NCBI GenBank assembly: GCA_003499325.1
Contig: DNIP01000181.1
Span: 1-6,404, forward strand
Direction of reading: 5' to 3'
Source: Oscillospiraceae bacterium
GTDB taxonomy: Bacteria > Bacillota > Clostridia > Oscillospirales > Acutalibacteraceae
DNA length: 6,404 bases
Shown: piece after piece, positions 1 through 5,078 of the stretch
How positions within the stretch are numbered: the first letter of the stretch is position 1
Layout: each line of letters begins with the position of its first letter
The notes under the pieces: generated by a model
Databases searched by the model: none
Told to the model about the DNA's origin: nothing
Seen by the model: only the letters and a program-made list of their open reading frames with translations
Position numbers and translations under genes: made by a program

Positions 1-87
1 GGCAAGTTCTGGAAATTTGCCGCCATCGTCACCGCTGCCGCGGGCGCTTTGATCTACGGCGGTATGTGGCTGATGCAGCTGCTGTAA
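1..87 (+). CDS. C-terminal end of an unknown protein with a terminal membrane segment (partial)
   Basis: The window opens inside a reading frame that gives 28 residues before a TAA at 85-87. The visible tail starts GKFWKF and continues as an almost unbroken run of Ala, Ile, Leu, Gly and Met ending in WLMQLL. This looks like one C-terminal transmembrane helix with almost nothing after it, so it may be a tail-anchored protein or the last helix of a larger one. The stop lies 12 nt before the TPM-domain gene, whose Shine-Dalgarno starts inside this stop codon, so the two are almost certainly co-transcribed. No family can be named from 28 residues. Confidence 0.7.
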   Translation, partial: GKFWKFAAIVTAAAGALIYGGMWLMQLL

Positions 88-99
88 GGGGGTGCCGAG

Positions 100-876
100 A
101 TGACAAAACGAATTGTTGCGGCATTCTTTGCCGTGATCCTGATCCTTTCGGCGGCAATGCTCCCCGTATCAGCAGCCGAAGCCACCTACCTGACCAAGCT
201 GGACGACGCCGCTCAAGTGCTGTCCGACAGCGAGAGATCCGCCCTGCAGTCCACCATCAACGAGGTCAGCGAAGCGTGCAAATGCAATCTCGCTTTCGTG
301 ACCGTGAAGGATCTGAACGGCGCGAGCTTCTCGCACAACGGCACAACGCGTGATTATGCCGACGTATATTATGAAACCAACTTCGGCAAGAACACCGACG
401 GCATCGTCGTTCTGCTGGTTCTCAACAACGGCAAGGGCAAGCGTGATATCTATATCTCCACCTCAGGCAAGTGCATCAAGCGGCTCTCGGACAGTGAGCG
501 TGAGGCGATCTTTGACGACGCGCTCGACCATCACAGTCCCGACTCCAAGGGCTACTATGATTTTCTGAACAACATCGCGCAGGGCATCAAGAAGGCGGTG
601 CCACCGCATCTGAAATGGTATATGCTTCCGCTGGCGTTTTTGATCGGCTTTGGTATCGCGATGCTCATCCTGATGTTCATGAAGAAGCAGCTCAAAAGCG
701 TTGAGATGCAGCACGGCGCGGTCAGCTATGTCCGCCCCGGCAGCATGAATGTCACCGCGTCGCGTGACTCGTACCTGTACAGCACTGTCAGCCGTACTGC
801 CCGTCCCAAGAACAACAGCAGCTCGCACACCAGCTCGGGCGGCGGAACGCACGGCGGCGGCGGAAGATCCTTCTGA
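100..876 (+). CDS. TPM-domain (TLP18.3/Psb32/MOLO-1 family) secreted, membrane-anchored protein
   Basis: The 258-residue product has an N-terminal signal sequence (residues 1-26, basic TKR then a hydrophobic core ending VSAA). An extracytoplasmic TPM-like domain follows at about 30-167. It shows the typical opening YLTKLDDAAQVLSDSE, a central TRDYADVYYETNFGKNTDGIV and a hydrophobic strand VVLLVL before a Gly/Lys turn. One transmembrane helix lies at about 174-195. The cytoplasmic tail carries a SYVRPGSMNVTASRDSYLY stretch and ends in Ser/Gly-rich GGGTHGGGGRSF, a common ending in bacterial TPM proteins. Family members have been linked to membrane or photosystem quality control, but no reaction is established for bacterial homologues like this one. 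The start is set by AAGGGGG at 86-92, 7 nt before the ATG. It is probably the last gene of its operon, since a terminator follows 28 nt after the stop. Confidence 0.87.
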   Translation: MTKRIVAAFFAVILILSAAMLPVSAAEATYLTKLDDAAQVLSDSERSALQSTINEVSEACKCNLAFVTVKDLNGASFSHNGTTRDYADVYYETNFGKNTDGIVVLLVLNNGKGKRDIYISTSGKCIKRLSDSEREAIFDDALDHHSPDSKGYYDFLNNIAQGIKKAVPPHLKWYMLPLAFLIGFGIAMLILMFMKKQLKSVEMQHGAVSYVRPGSMNVTASRDSYLYSTVSRTARPKNNSSSHTSSGGGTHGGGGRSF

Positions 877-903
877 TCGCTGAAAACCCCTATATAATAC
901 AGC

Positions 904-935
904 ATCCCCCATGCCGAAGCATGGGGGATTTCTTT
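904..935. terminator. Hairpin terminator between convergent genes
   Basis: An 11-bp perfect stem (ATCCCCCATGC at 904-914 with 919-929) closes a 4-nt loop and is followed on the + strand by TTTCTTT (929-935), a rho-independent terminator for the TPM gene. On the minus strand the loop reads C-UUCG-G, the extra-stable tetraloop, and the hairpin starts 24 nt after the lipoprotein stop. It could therefore end that operon too, although the minus-strand tail (GCTGTATTATATA) is a poor U-tract. Confidence 0.88.
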
Positions 936-952
936 GTGTCAAATATTCATGA

Positions 953-1459
953 TCATTTGATGATCGGCAGCTCGTATTCATCGCTGCCGTCGGGCATTTC
1001 AATCGTATGGGTCGCCTCTTCCTGCTTCTTCTCGCTTTGGGAGGAGGCGCTTTTGCTCTCGCTCTTTGACGAGGCGTCGTTCTTTGCGTCAGCCTTATCG
1101 GACGTTTCTCCGTCAGTCTGAGCGTTGCCGTAGGCCCTTCCCTCGGTAGATACAAAATAGTGCGTTTGCAGATAGGTGGTGATCTCTACGGTTTTACCGT
1201 CGCTGTCCTTGATCGAGAGAATTTCACCGGAGGAGCTGATCTCGATGGCGTTGCCCTCCTGATCCTTTTCGACTGTTGCGCCCTCGGCGGTCGTTTCGAC
1301 CACGGCAGTGGTGGCGGACGGCTTCACGGTCTCGGATACAGCGCTGTCCTTTGTCGCGGTATCGGCTGTCTGATCGTCCTTCTTTTTATGGCAGGCGGTC
1401 AGAACCGCGGTGAGCATCAGGATCGCAGCCAAAACGGCAGTGATCTTCTTCATACACAT
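953..1459 (-). CDS. Small lipoprotein with acidic and Ser/Lys-rich low-complexity regions, function unknown
   Basis: The 168-residue product begins MCMKK, followed by a hydrophobic core and a lipobox L20-T21-A22-C23. It should be diacylglyceryl-modified on Cys23, cleaved by Lsp and held on the outer face of the membrane. After the Cys come charged HKKKDD, a Thr/Ser/Ala/Val-rich linker (about 30-60), a small folded-looking region (about 60-112, with EGNAIEISSSGEILSIKDSD), a Ser/Lys/Asp/Glu low-complexity stretch (about 113-149), and an acidic end, EMPDGSDEYELPIIK. I recognise no family. Start choice: the AGGAGG at 1476-1471 lies 11 nt before the ATG at 1459 and 17 nt before the ATG at 1453, so the longer form is preferred, though both keep the signal. 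It is the third gene of the rlmI operon, only 6 nt behind the 28-residue peptide gene. Confidence 0.85.
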   Translation of the reverse strand: MCMKKITAVLAAILMLTAVLTACHKKKDDQTADTATKDSAVSETVKPSATTAVVETTAEGATVEKDQEGNAIEISSSGEILSIKDSDGKTVEITTYLQTHYFVSTEGRAYGNAQTDGETSDKADAKNDASSKSESKSASSQSEKKQEEATHTIEMPDGSDEYELPIIK

Positions 1460-1465
1460 TCTTCT

Positions 1466-1552
1466 TTACTCCTCCTCTTCATCATCAGCGTTCGCCGAGA
1501 CAATCGCGGCGATCGCCAGAATAAGCGCTAAGATAGCAATGATCTTTTTCAT
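1466..1552 (-). CDS. 28-residue membrane or exported peptide with a poly-acidic tail
   Basis: A complete 29-codon frame runs from ATG at 1552 to TAA at 1468-1466. The product starts MKKIIAILALILAIAAIV, continues SANA and ends DDEEEE. It is either a single-helix membrane microprotein with an acidic outer tail or a signal peptide releasing a very short acidic peptide (a possible cut after SANA). Translation support is strong: AAAGGAGGG at 1567-1559 is a near-ideal Shine-Dalgarno, 6 nt from the ATG, and it overlaps the stop of rlmI. The last Glu codons (GAG GAG GAG) are themselves the Shine-Dalgarno of the downstream lipoprotein, so translating this peptide probably gates the next gene. It is short enough for standard gene callers to miss. 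Function is unknown. It could also be mainly a coupling leader rather than a functional peptide. Confidence 0.72.
   Translation of the reverse strand: MKKIIAILALILAIAAIVSANADDEEEE
1469..1477 (-). promoter_or_regulatory. Ribosome binding site embedded in the acidic codons of the 28-residue peptide
   Basis: On the minus strand GAGGAGGAG at 1477-1469 encodes the final Glu residues of the upstream peptide and is also the only Shine-Dalgarno available to the lipoprotein start at 1459. The arrangement implies translational coupling between the two genes. Confidence 0.7.
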
Positions 1553-1565
1553 GCTTGTCCCTCCT

Positions 1566-2783
1566 TTACACAATCTGGAATATATAAAATTTTAAATAAT
1601 CCGTTTCTTCAACGCCCCACAGGATGGGATGATCAGCGCTCTGCTGTCTGCATTCGATCTGTCTGAGGCTGACGTTCGCGTCAGCGGCGGCGGCATACAG
1701 CATCTTGCAAAATTGATCGTCGGGCATGAAGTGCGAGCAGCTGCACGTCGCAAGATACCCTCCGCGGGGCAGGAGCTTCATCGCCTTGAGGTTGATCTCC
1801 TTATAGCCACGCTGTGCGGCGCGCGCGGTGGAGCGCGACTTAGTGAACGCGGGCGGATCGAGGATGATGAAGTCCCAGTCGCGGCGGTGCTCCTGCTCTG
1901 CCTGCGTTAACAGCTCGAACACGTTCGCGGTGACGAAGTCGAGGTTCGTCATGCCGTTTAAGGCGGCATTGCGCTTGGCCATATCGATGGCGGTCTGCGA
2001 CACATCGACGGCGGTGACGTGCTCGGCGACGGTCGCGGCATTCAGCGCGAAGGCACCCGTATGGGTGAAGCAGTCGAGCACCCTTCTGCCCTTTGCTATC
2101 TTCGTGATCGCACGGCGGTTGTACTTCTGGTCGAGGAAGAAGCCCGTCTTTTGTCCGTTCACATAATCCACCAGATAGCGGATGCCGTTCTCGGTGATCT
2201 CGACTTCGCCGCTCAGATCGGCGCGCAGTCCGTCCATCGGGAAAAAGCCCTTGTATTCTTTGAGCCCCTCCAGCTCGCGCACCTTGACGTCGTTGCGCTC
2301 ATAGATCGCGTCGATTGTGTAGCCGCGCTCCTTGAGCACTTCAATCAGCAGCTTAAAGATCGTGCCCTTGACGCGGTCGGTACCTAAGGAAAGCACCTGC
2401 GCGACCAGCACATTCTCGAACTTGTCCACCGTCAAGCCGGGGAAGCTGTCCGCCTCACCGAAGATCAGACGGCAGGAGGAGAAATCCTCTCCCATCACGG
2501 TCAGGCGGTAATCGACCGCGTACTCGACGCGGCGGCGATAGAACGCCTCGTCAAAGCGGTCGTTCGCGTTCTTGGAGATGATCCGCACACGGATCTTGGA
2601 ATGATCGTTAATATACCCCGAGCCCAGATACCGACCCTTTTCGGTCAGCACATCGACGATATCGCCGTTTTCATAGCTGCCGTCGATCGCTTTGATCTCA
2701 TCGTGATAGACCCAGATATGGCCGCCCTTGATGAAGCGCTCACATTTTTTGCTGACGGTGACCCGCGGGTATCCTCTGTCCAT
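1566..2783 (-). CDS. rlmI: RlmI-type class I SAM-dependent rRNA (cytosine-C5) methyltransferase
   Basis: The 405-residue cytoplasmic enzyme is close to the usual family length of about 390-400. An N-terminal PUA RNA-binding domain covers about 1-75 (RVTVSKKCERFIKGGHIWVY onward). The linker includes LIFGEADSFPGLTVD (106-120), and the Rossmann methyltransferase domain carries the family signature NGQKTGFFLDQKYNR (209-223). SAM motif I is VLDCFTHTGAF (235-245), the acidic ribose-binding residue is D260 in AVDVS, motif IV is DPPAF (309-313), and CSCS is at 347-350. E. coli RlmI makes m5C1962 in 23S rRNA; orthology here is inferred from architecture, and a paralogue with another target site cannot be excluded. 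The start at 2783 has AGGAG 6 nt upstream (2794-2790). The frame stays open further upstream, but only through the promoter and leader. It is the first gene of a three-gene minus-strand operon. Confidence 0.9.
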   Translation of the reverse strand: MDRGYPRVTVSKKCERFIKGGHIWVYHDEIKAIDGSYENGDIVDVLTEKGRYLGSGYINDHSKIRVRIISKNANDRFDEAFYRRRVEYAVDYRLTVMGEDFSSCRLIFGEADSFPGLTVDKFENVLVAQVLSLGTDRVKGTIFKLLIEVLKERGYTIDAIYERNDVKVRELEGLKEYKGFFPMDGLRADLSGEVEITENGIRYLVDYVNGQKTGFFLDQKYNRRAITKIAKGRRVLDCFTHTGAFALNAATVAEHVTAVDVSQTAIDMAKRNAALNGMTNLDFVTANVFELLTQAEQEHRRDWDFIILDPPAFTKSRSTARAAQRGYKEINLKAMKLLPRGGYLATCSCSHFMPDDQFCKMLYAAAADANVSLRQIECRQQSADHPILWGVEETDYLKFYIFQIV

Positions 2784-2812
2784 AGTGCTCTCCTGAAAAT
2801 GGTCGTTCATGC

Positions 2813-2862
2813 TGTCAAGATAGCCACAGCGTCGGCATCTCTTTTGATGCTTCGCAATGACA
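2813..2862. repeat. Imperfect palindromic element in the rlmI leader
   Basis: A 50-bp segment is bounded by inverted TGTCA / TGACA and contains an inner 5-bp stem (GCATC at 2835-2839 with GATGC at 2846-2850, loop 6 nt). On the minus strand it starts TGTCATTGCGAAGC and later reads GACGCTGTGGCTATCT. From memory this resembles a degenerate copy of the dispersed GTCATTGCGAGG...GGCAATCT palindromes seen in many bacterial genomes. It would be transcribed in the rlmI 5' leader. Confidence 0.4.
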
Positions 2863-2873
2863 AGTATAGTATG

Positions 2874-2902
2874 ATTATAACAATAATTGCCGGAAAGTGC
2901 AA
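2874..2902 (-). promoter_or_regulatory. Candidate promoter for the rlmI operon
   Basis: On the minus strand TTGCAC (2902-2897), a 17-bp spacer and a perfect TATAAT (2879-2874) fit a sigma-A promoter. The predicted start near 2867 gives a leader of about 85 nt that carries the palindromic element. The -35 box is only partly consensus. Confidence 0.6.
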
Positions 2903-2928
2903 CCGAAAATCGAGGCGATCTGCAATAG

Positions 2929-2957
2929 TTGCAAAAATTGTCAATATATGGTATAAT
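2929..2957 (+). promoter_or_regulatory. Strong candidate promoter for the six-helix membrane protein
   Basis: TTGCAA (2929-2934), a 17-bp spacer and a perfect TATAAT (2952-2957) preceded by an extended -10 TGG (2949-2951). The predicted transcription start near 2964 sits almost exactly where the heptamer array begins, so the whole array would be transcribed as the 5' leader of the gene at 3095. Confidence 0.72.
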
Positions 2958-2965
2958 AACCATAA

Positions 2966-3063
2966 TACTAACCACTAACCACTAACCACTAACCACTAAC
3001 CACTAACCACTAACCACTAACCACTAACCACTAACCACTAACCACTAACCACTGACCACTCAT
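2966..3063. repeat. Heptanucleotide tandem array (CACTAAC)n, array 1
   Basis: Fourteen 7-bp units lie in unbroken phase. The first is TACTAAC (2966-2972), followed by eleven perfect CACTAAC units (2973-3049), one CACTGAC (3050-3056) and a terminal CACTCAT (3057-3063). One more loosely related ACTGACC follows. The + strand of the array has no G before the variant unit. It lies between a consensus promoter and the ribosome binding site of the membrane protein. There are no spacers, so it is not CRISPR. Slippage-prone copy number is expected from such perfect short repeats. Confidence 0.95.
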
Positions 3064-3094
3064 ACTGACCCACGCTCTGACAAGGAGGTAAGTG

Positions 3095-3814
3095 ATGACT
3101 CGATTATGGGAAATCTACAAGCAAAAGGCGCAGGATATCCGCCCGTTCCTGCGGACGAAGGTCGGCTCACGGATGGGGATCATCGCGATCATCGACTTTG
3201 TGATCCTGTTCTTCGCGCCGCTGATCCACGGCTTTGTCGGCGTCGCGATCTTCGGCTGCGTCGGCAGCGTATACCTGATGCTGATGTGGCGCAAGCTCGA
3301 CCGTGAGCATGCGATCGTGCCCGCTGTCATCCTGTGCGTTCCGATGCTGCTGGATATGCTGATCTACATGGCGCATCCGCAGATCAGGAACATCATCGTC
3401 GGCTATTTGGTCACGATCATCATGATGTTCCTCGTCGCGCTCTCACCGATGTTCGGCTTCTTTGACAAGATCGAGGACAGGATGACCACCCTGCTGGCGG
3501 CGGGCGCGCTGTGCGTAGTCGTGGTCGTGGTGGCATGTGTGATCATGCTGCTGGTCAACATCGCATGGTGGATTTTGTGCATCATCGCGTTCTTTGCCGT
3601 GGTCGCGGTATTCATGGGCGTGGTGTTCTCCACCGCGGCATACACCGCGTCGGACGGTCGCCGTCAGGCACGCCGCAAGCGTGAGCGCGAGGCGCGGACA
3701 GCCGAGGAGCGCTACCGCGATTACCGTCCGCGTGAGCGGGATACGACGATCTACAACGTGGATGACGACAATATCCGCAGCTCGGATGATGATACGATCG
3801 ATAACGATCTTTGA
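3095..3814 (+). CDS. Six-helix membrane protein with basic then acidic cytoplasmic tail, function unknown
   Basis: The 239-residue product has a basic amphipathic N-terminus (about 1-26), then hydrophobic segments at about 27-44, 46-64, 73-93, 100-121, 131-154 (with a run of six Val, 141-146) and 156-178. The tail is first strongly basic (GRRQARRKREREAR, 188-201) and finally acidic (NVDDDN, SSDDD and TIDNDL, 221-239). By the positive-inside rule both ends are cytoplasmic. I recognise no transporter or enzyme motif. Start choice: AAGGAGG at 3082-3088 is 6 nt from the ATG at 3095, and the in-frame GTG at 3092 would be only 3 nt away. It is a single-gene transcription unit with its own promoter and terminator. 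It is unusual in being enclosed by directly repeated heptamer arrays on both sides. Confidence 0.85.
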   Translation: MTRLWEIYKQKAQDIRPFLRTKVGSRMGIIAIIDFVILFFAPLIHGFVGVAIFGCVGSVYLMLMWRKLDREHAIVPAVILCVPMLLDMLIYMAHPQIRNIIVGYLVTIIMMFLVALSPMFGFFDKIEDRMTTLLAAGALCVVVVVVACVIMLLVNIAWWILCIIAFFAVVAVFMGVVFSTAAYTASDGRRQARRKREREARTAEERYRDYRPRERDTTIYNVDDDNIRSSDDDTIDNDL

Positions 3815-3829
3815 TCTGTATAGAAAGTC

Positions 3830-3863
3830 GAAAGCGTGCACACGAGGTGCACGCTTTCTCTTT
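3830..3863 (+). terminator. Hairpin terminator of the membrane protein gene
   Basis: A 12-bp perfect stem (GAAAGCGTGCAC at 3830-3841 with 3847-3858) with a 5-nt loop starts 15 nt after the stop and is followed by TCTTT. The U-tract is short and broken, but position and stem strength support termination. Confidence 0.75.
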
Positions 3864-3895
3864 GGGGAAAAATCCAAATAAAATGAGGGTTTTTT

Positions 3896-3919
3896 ATACG
3901 GATCAGGGGGGATCCGTAT
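3896..3919. other. Perfect 9-bp hairpin with a G-rich, Shine-Dalgarno-like loop in the gap before array 2
   Basis: ATACGGATC (3896-3904) pairs with GATCCGTAT (3911-3919) around the loop AGGGGG. A run of six T precedes it on the + strand, the wrong side for a terminator in either direction. The surrounding stretch 3864-4050 contains no credible gene. It holds this hairpin, two orphan Shine-Dalgarno-like motifs (AGGAGGG at 3921-3927, AAGGAG at 3938-3943), a weak promoter-like pair (TTGCGG 3944, TATATT 3967), and AT-rich sequence. Confidence 0.5.
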
Positions 3920-3987
3920 GAGGAGGGTAGAACATACAAGGAGTTGCGGTATCTCTCTTGCATGGTTATATTATAGCGAAACGGTTC

Positions 3988-4018
3988 AAAAAAGTTGTTA
4001 ACGTTCTATTAACGAGCG
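3988..4018 (-). terminator. Weak candidate terminator for lexA
   Basis: On the minus strand, beyond array 2, short self-complementary arms (CGTT-AATAG-AACG) lie shortly before a run of six T (3993-3988). The stem is only about 4-5 bp, so this is a tentative end point. If it is correct, the lexA transcript carries array 2 in its 3' untranslated region. Confidence 0.3.
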
Positions 4019-4050
4019 TTGAACAAATTTCAAACACTTCACCAACTACC

Positions 4051-4141
4051 CTCTGACCCCTAATCACCAGCCACTGACCCCTAACCACTGACCCCTAACC
4101 ACTAACCACTAACCACTGATCACTAACCACTGATCACTCAT
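4051..4141. repeat. Degenerate heptanucleotide array, array 2, overlapping the lexA 3' end
   Basis: Thirteen consecutive 7-bp units keep exact phase. They are variants of CACTAAC: CTCTGAC, CCCTAAT, CACCAGC, CACTGAC, CCCTAAC, CACTGAC, CCCTAAC, CACTAAC twice, CACTGAT, CACTAAC, CACTGAT and terminal CACTCAT. Its orientation matches array 1, and the last two units repeat the CACTGAY-CACTCAT ending of array 1. The final units supply the lexA stop codon. The higher divergence suggests an older array or one no longer homogenised. Confidence 0.88.
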
Positions 4142-4742
4142 AATTGCGGATCAGGGTGACAACCTTGCCTAAGAGCACCGCCTTGTCCACGATGATCGGC
4201 TCAAAGGCGTCGTTCTCGGGCTGCAGGCGGATATGCCCCTTTTCCTTATAAAAGCGCTTGACAGTGGCGCTGCTCTCGCCGCTGATTTCATCCTCGACCA
4301 TCGCGACAACGATATCGCCGTTGTCGGCGGAGGGAGTGTGGTGCACGATGATGATATCGCCGTCAAAGATACCCGCGTTGATCATACTCTCGCCCACAAC
4401 GCGCAGGGCGAACAGCTCTCTGCCCTTGCTGATATCCTTGGGCACGGGGATATAGGTCTCGATATCCTGCACCGCTAAGATCGGCTGACCCGCGGTAACG
4501 CGCCCCATCAGCGGCACCTTGGAGGTGGGCTGTTCGTTCTTGAGGCGGATACAGCGGTTGAGCCCTTCCTCACGCTCGATCAGACCGCGCTCCTGGAGCG
4601 CCTTGAGGTGATATGCCACGGTGGAGGTCGAACGGAACCCCGTCGCGTCACACAGCTCACGCACCGAGGGAACGCGTCCGTTCTCGGAGCACTCGAGGAT
4701 ATAATCATATACTTTTTGTTGTCCTGTCGTCAACGGCTTCAT
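4134..4742 (-). CDS. lexA: LexA, SOS-response repressor and self-cleaving serine peptidase
   Basis: The 202-residue product matches the usual LexA length. The N-terminal winged-helix DNA-binding domain covers about 1-66 (TTGQQKVYDYI, VPSVRELCDATGFRSTSTVA), followed by a short linker and the S24-type autopeptidase domain. The scissile bond is Ala84-Gly85 in GRVTAGQP, and the catalytic Ser119 lies in VVGESM and Lys162 in SATVKRF, so all the self-cleavage residues are present. RecA-ssDNA filaments would trigger cleavage and derepress the SOS regulon. An AGGTGA motif lies 4 nt before the ATG at 4742. The promoter region carries a LexA-box-like operator, indicating autorepression. The gene is alone on its strand here and divergent from the dockerin gene. 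Oddly, its last Glu codon and the TGA stop lie in the terminal units of a heptamer repeat array. Confidence 0.97.
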   Translation of the reverse strand: MKPLTTGQQKVYDYILECSENGRVPSVRELCDATGFRSTSTVAYHLKALQERGLIEREEGLNRCIRLKNEQPTSKVPLMGRVTAGQPILAVQDIETYIPVPKDISKGRELFALRVVGESMINAGIFDGDIIIVHHTPSADNGDIVVAMVEDEISGESSATVKRFYKEKGHIRLQPENDAFEPIIVDKAVLLGKVVTLIRNYE

Positions 4743-4774
4743 ACAATCACCTGTTCCTCTTTTGATTCACCATT

Positions 4775-4803
4775 ATCATACCACATTTATTCGTAAAATG
4801 CAA
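4775..4803 (-). promoter_or_regulatory. lexA promoter
   Basis: On the minus strand TTGCAT (4803-4798), a 17-bp spacer and TATGAT (4780-4775), with an extended -10 TGG. A second candidate lies further upstream, with a perfect TTGACA (4845-4840), a 17-bp spacer and a poor AAAAAT (4822-4817). Its predicted start would fall inside or beside the LexA box. Confidence 0.6.
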
Positions 4804-4813
4804 CGTTTGTTCG
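4800..4813 (-). promoter_or_regulatory. LexA box (SOS operator) over the lexA promoter
   Basis: The minus strand reads CGAAC-AAAC-GTTGC. The Bacillus/Clostridia LexA consensus is CGAAC-RNRY-GTTCG, so one half-site is perfect, the RNRY spacer fits, and the other half-site keeps GTT. It overlaps the -35 of the proximal promoter, the position expected for autorepression. Confidence 0.72.
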
Positions 4814-4931
4814 AATATTTTTTCGTGTTTTTCCGCTTTTGTCAAGGGTAATTCACAGCCTGTTCACCAAAGGATGCTCCGCGGGTGCTACAATAAATCT
4901 GATAAAGACAGATTACATTTGTGTAAAGGGC

Positions 4932-4960
4932 TTGCAATTCCGAGCGCTTTCCATTACAAT
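4932..4960 (+). promoter_or_regulatory. Candidate promoter for the dockerin gene
   Basis: TTGCAA (4932-4937), a 17-bp spacer and TACAAT (4955-4960) predict a start near 4967 and a leader of about 110 nt. The leader contains a 12-bp palindrome, AAACAGCTGTTT. Further upstream, an extended -10 motif (TGC-TACAAT at 4886-4894) and a 6-bp inverted repeat (AATCTG 4896-4901 / CAGATT 4909-4914) are weaker alternatives. The rest of 4846-5078 shows nothing else I can support. Confidence 0.5.
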
Positions 4961-5078
4961 ATAGATGTATGCACACCCCCATTGGCATCTCATCATACCA
5001 GTTTCTGATAAAACGGATGAAACAGCTGTTTTATTAGACAATAGTATAACATTTCGTACGACAGGAGGTCGATGTGAA

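Noticed and set aside
463..1155. Long minus-strand open frame (230 codons) across the TPM and lipoprotein genes
   Set aside because: It overlaps two well-supported genes and the terminator, is Arg/Ala-rich with low-complexity composition, and has no ribosome binding site. It is a shadow frame.
2784..2975. In-frame N-terminal extension of the rlmI product by 64 residues
   Set aside because: It would run back through the promoter and leader. The Met at 2810 has no ribosome binding site, while the Met at 2783 has AGGAG at good spacing and gives the family length.
3092..3094. GTG start of the six-helix membrane protein
   Set aside because: It is only 3 nt from the Shine-Dalgarno; the adjacent ATG at 3095 has 6-nt spacing.
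3443..3877. Minus-strand frame opposite the membrane protein
   Set aside because: It runs through the terminator hairpin, has His/Arg/Ala-biased composition typical of antisense frames, and shows no start signal.
3883..4001. Two tiny + strand frames (12 and 27 codons) overlapping through ATGA at 3918-3921
   Set aside because: The first has no Shine-Dalgarno, the second only an atypical AGGGGGG inside a hairpin loop. The composition is unremarkable and they follow a terminator.
4021..4032. Second LexA box (GAACAAATTTCA)
   Set aside because: Only the first half-site matches; the second lacks GTTC, and there is no promoter for it to control.
2966..4141. CRISPR array
   Set aside because: The units are 7 bp and contiguous with no spacers, and no cas genes are present.
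4965..5078. In-frame N-terminal extension of the dockerin protein
   Set aside because: The signal peptide starts at 5079 with AGGAGG 10 nt upstream. The extension has no signal character and starts at the predicted transcription start.
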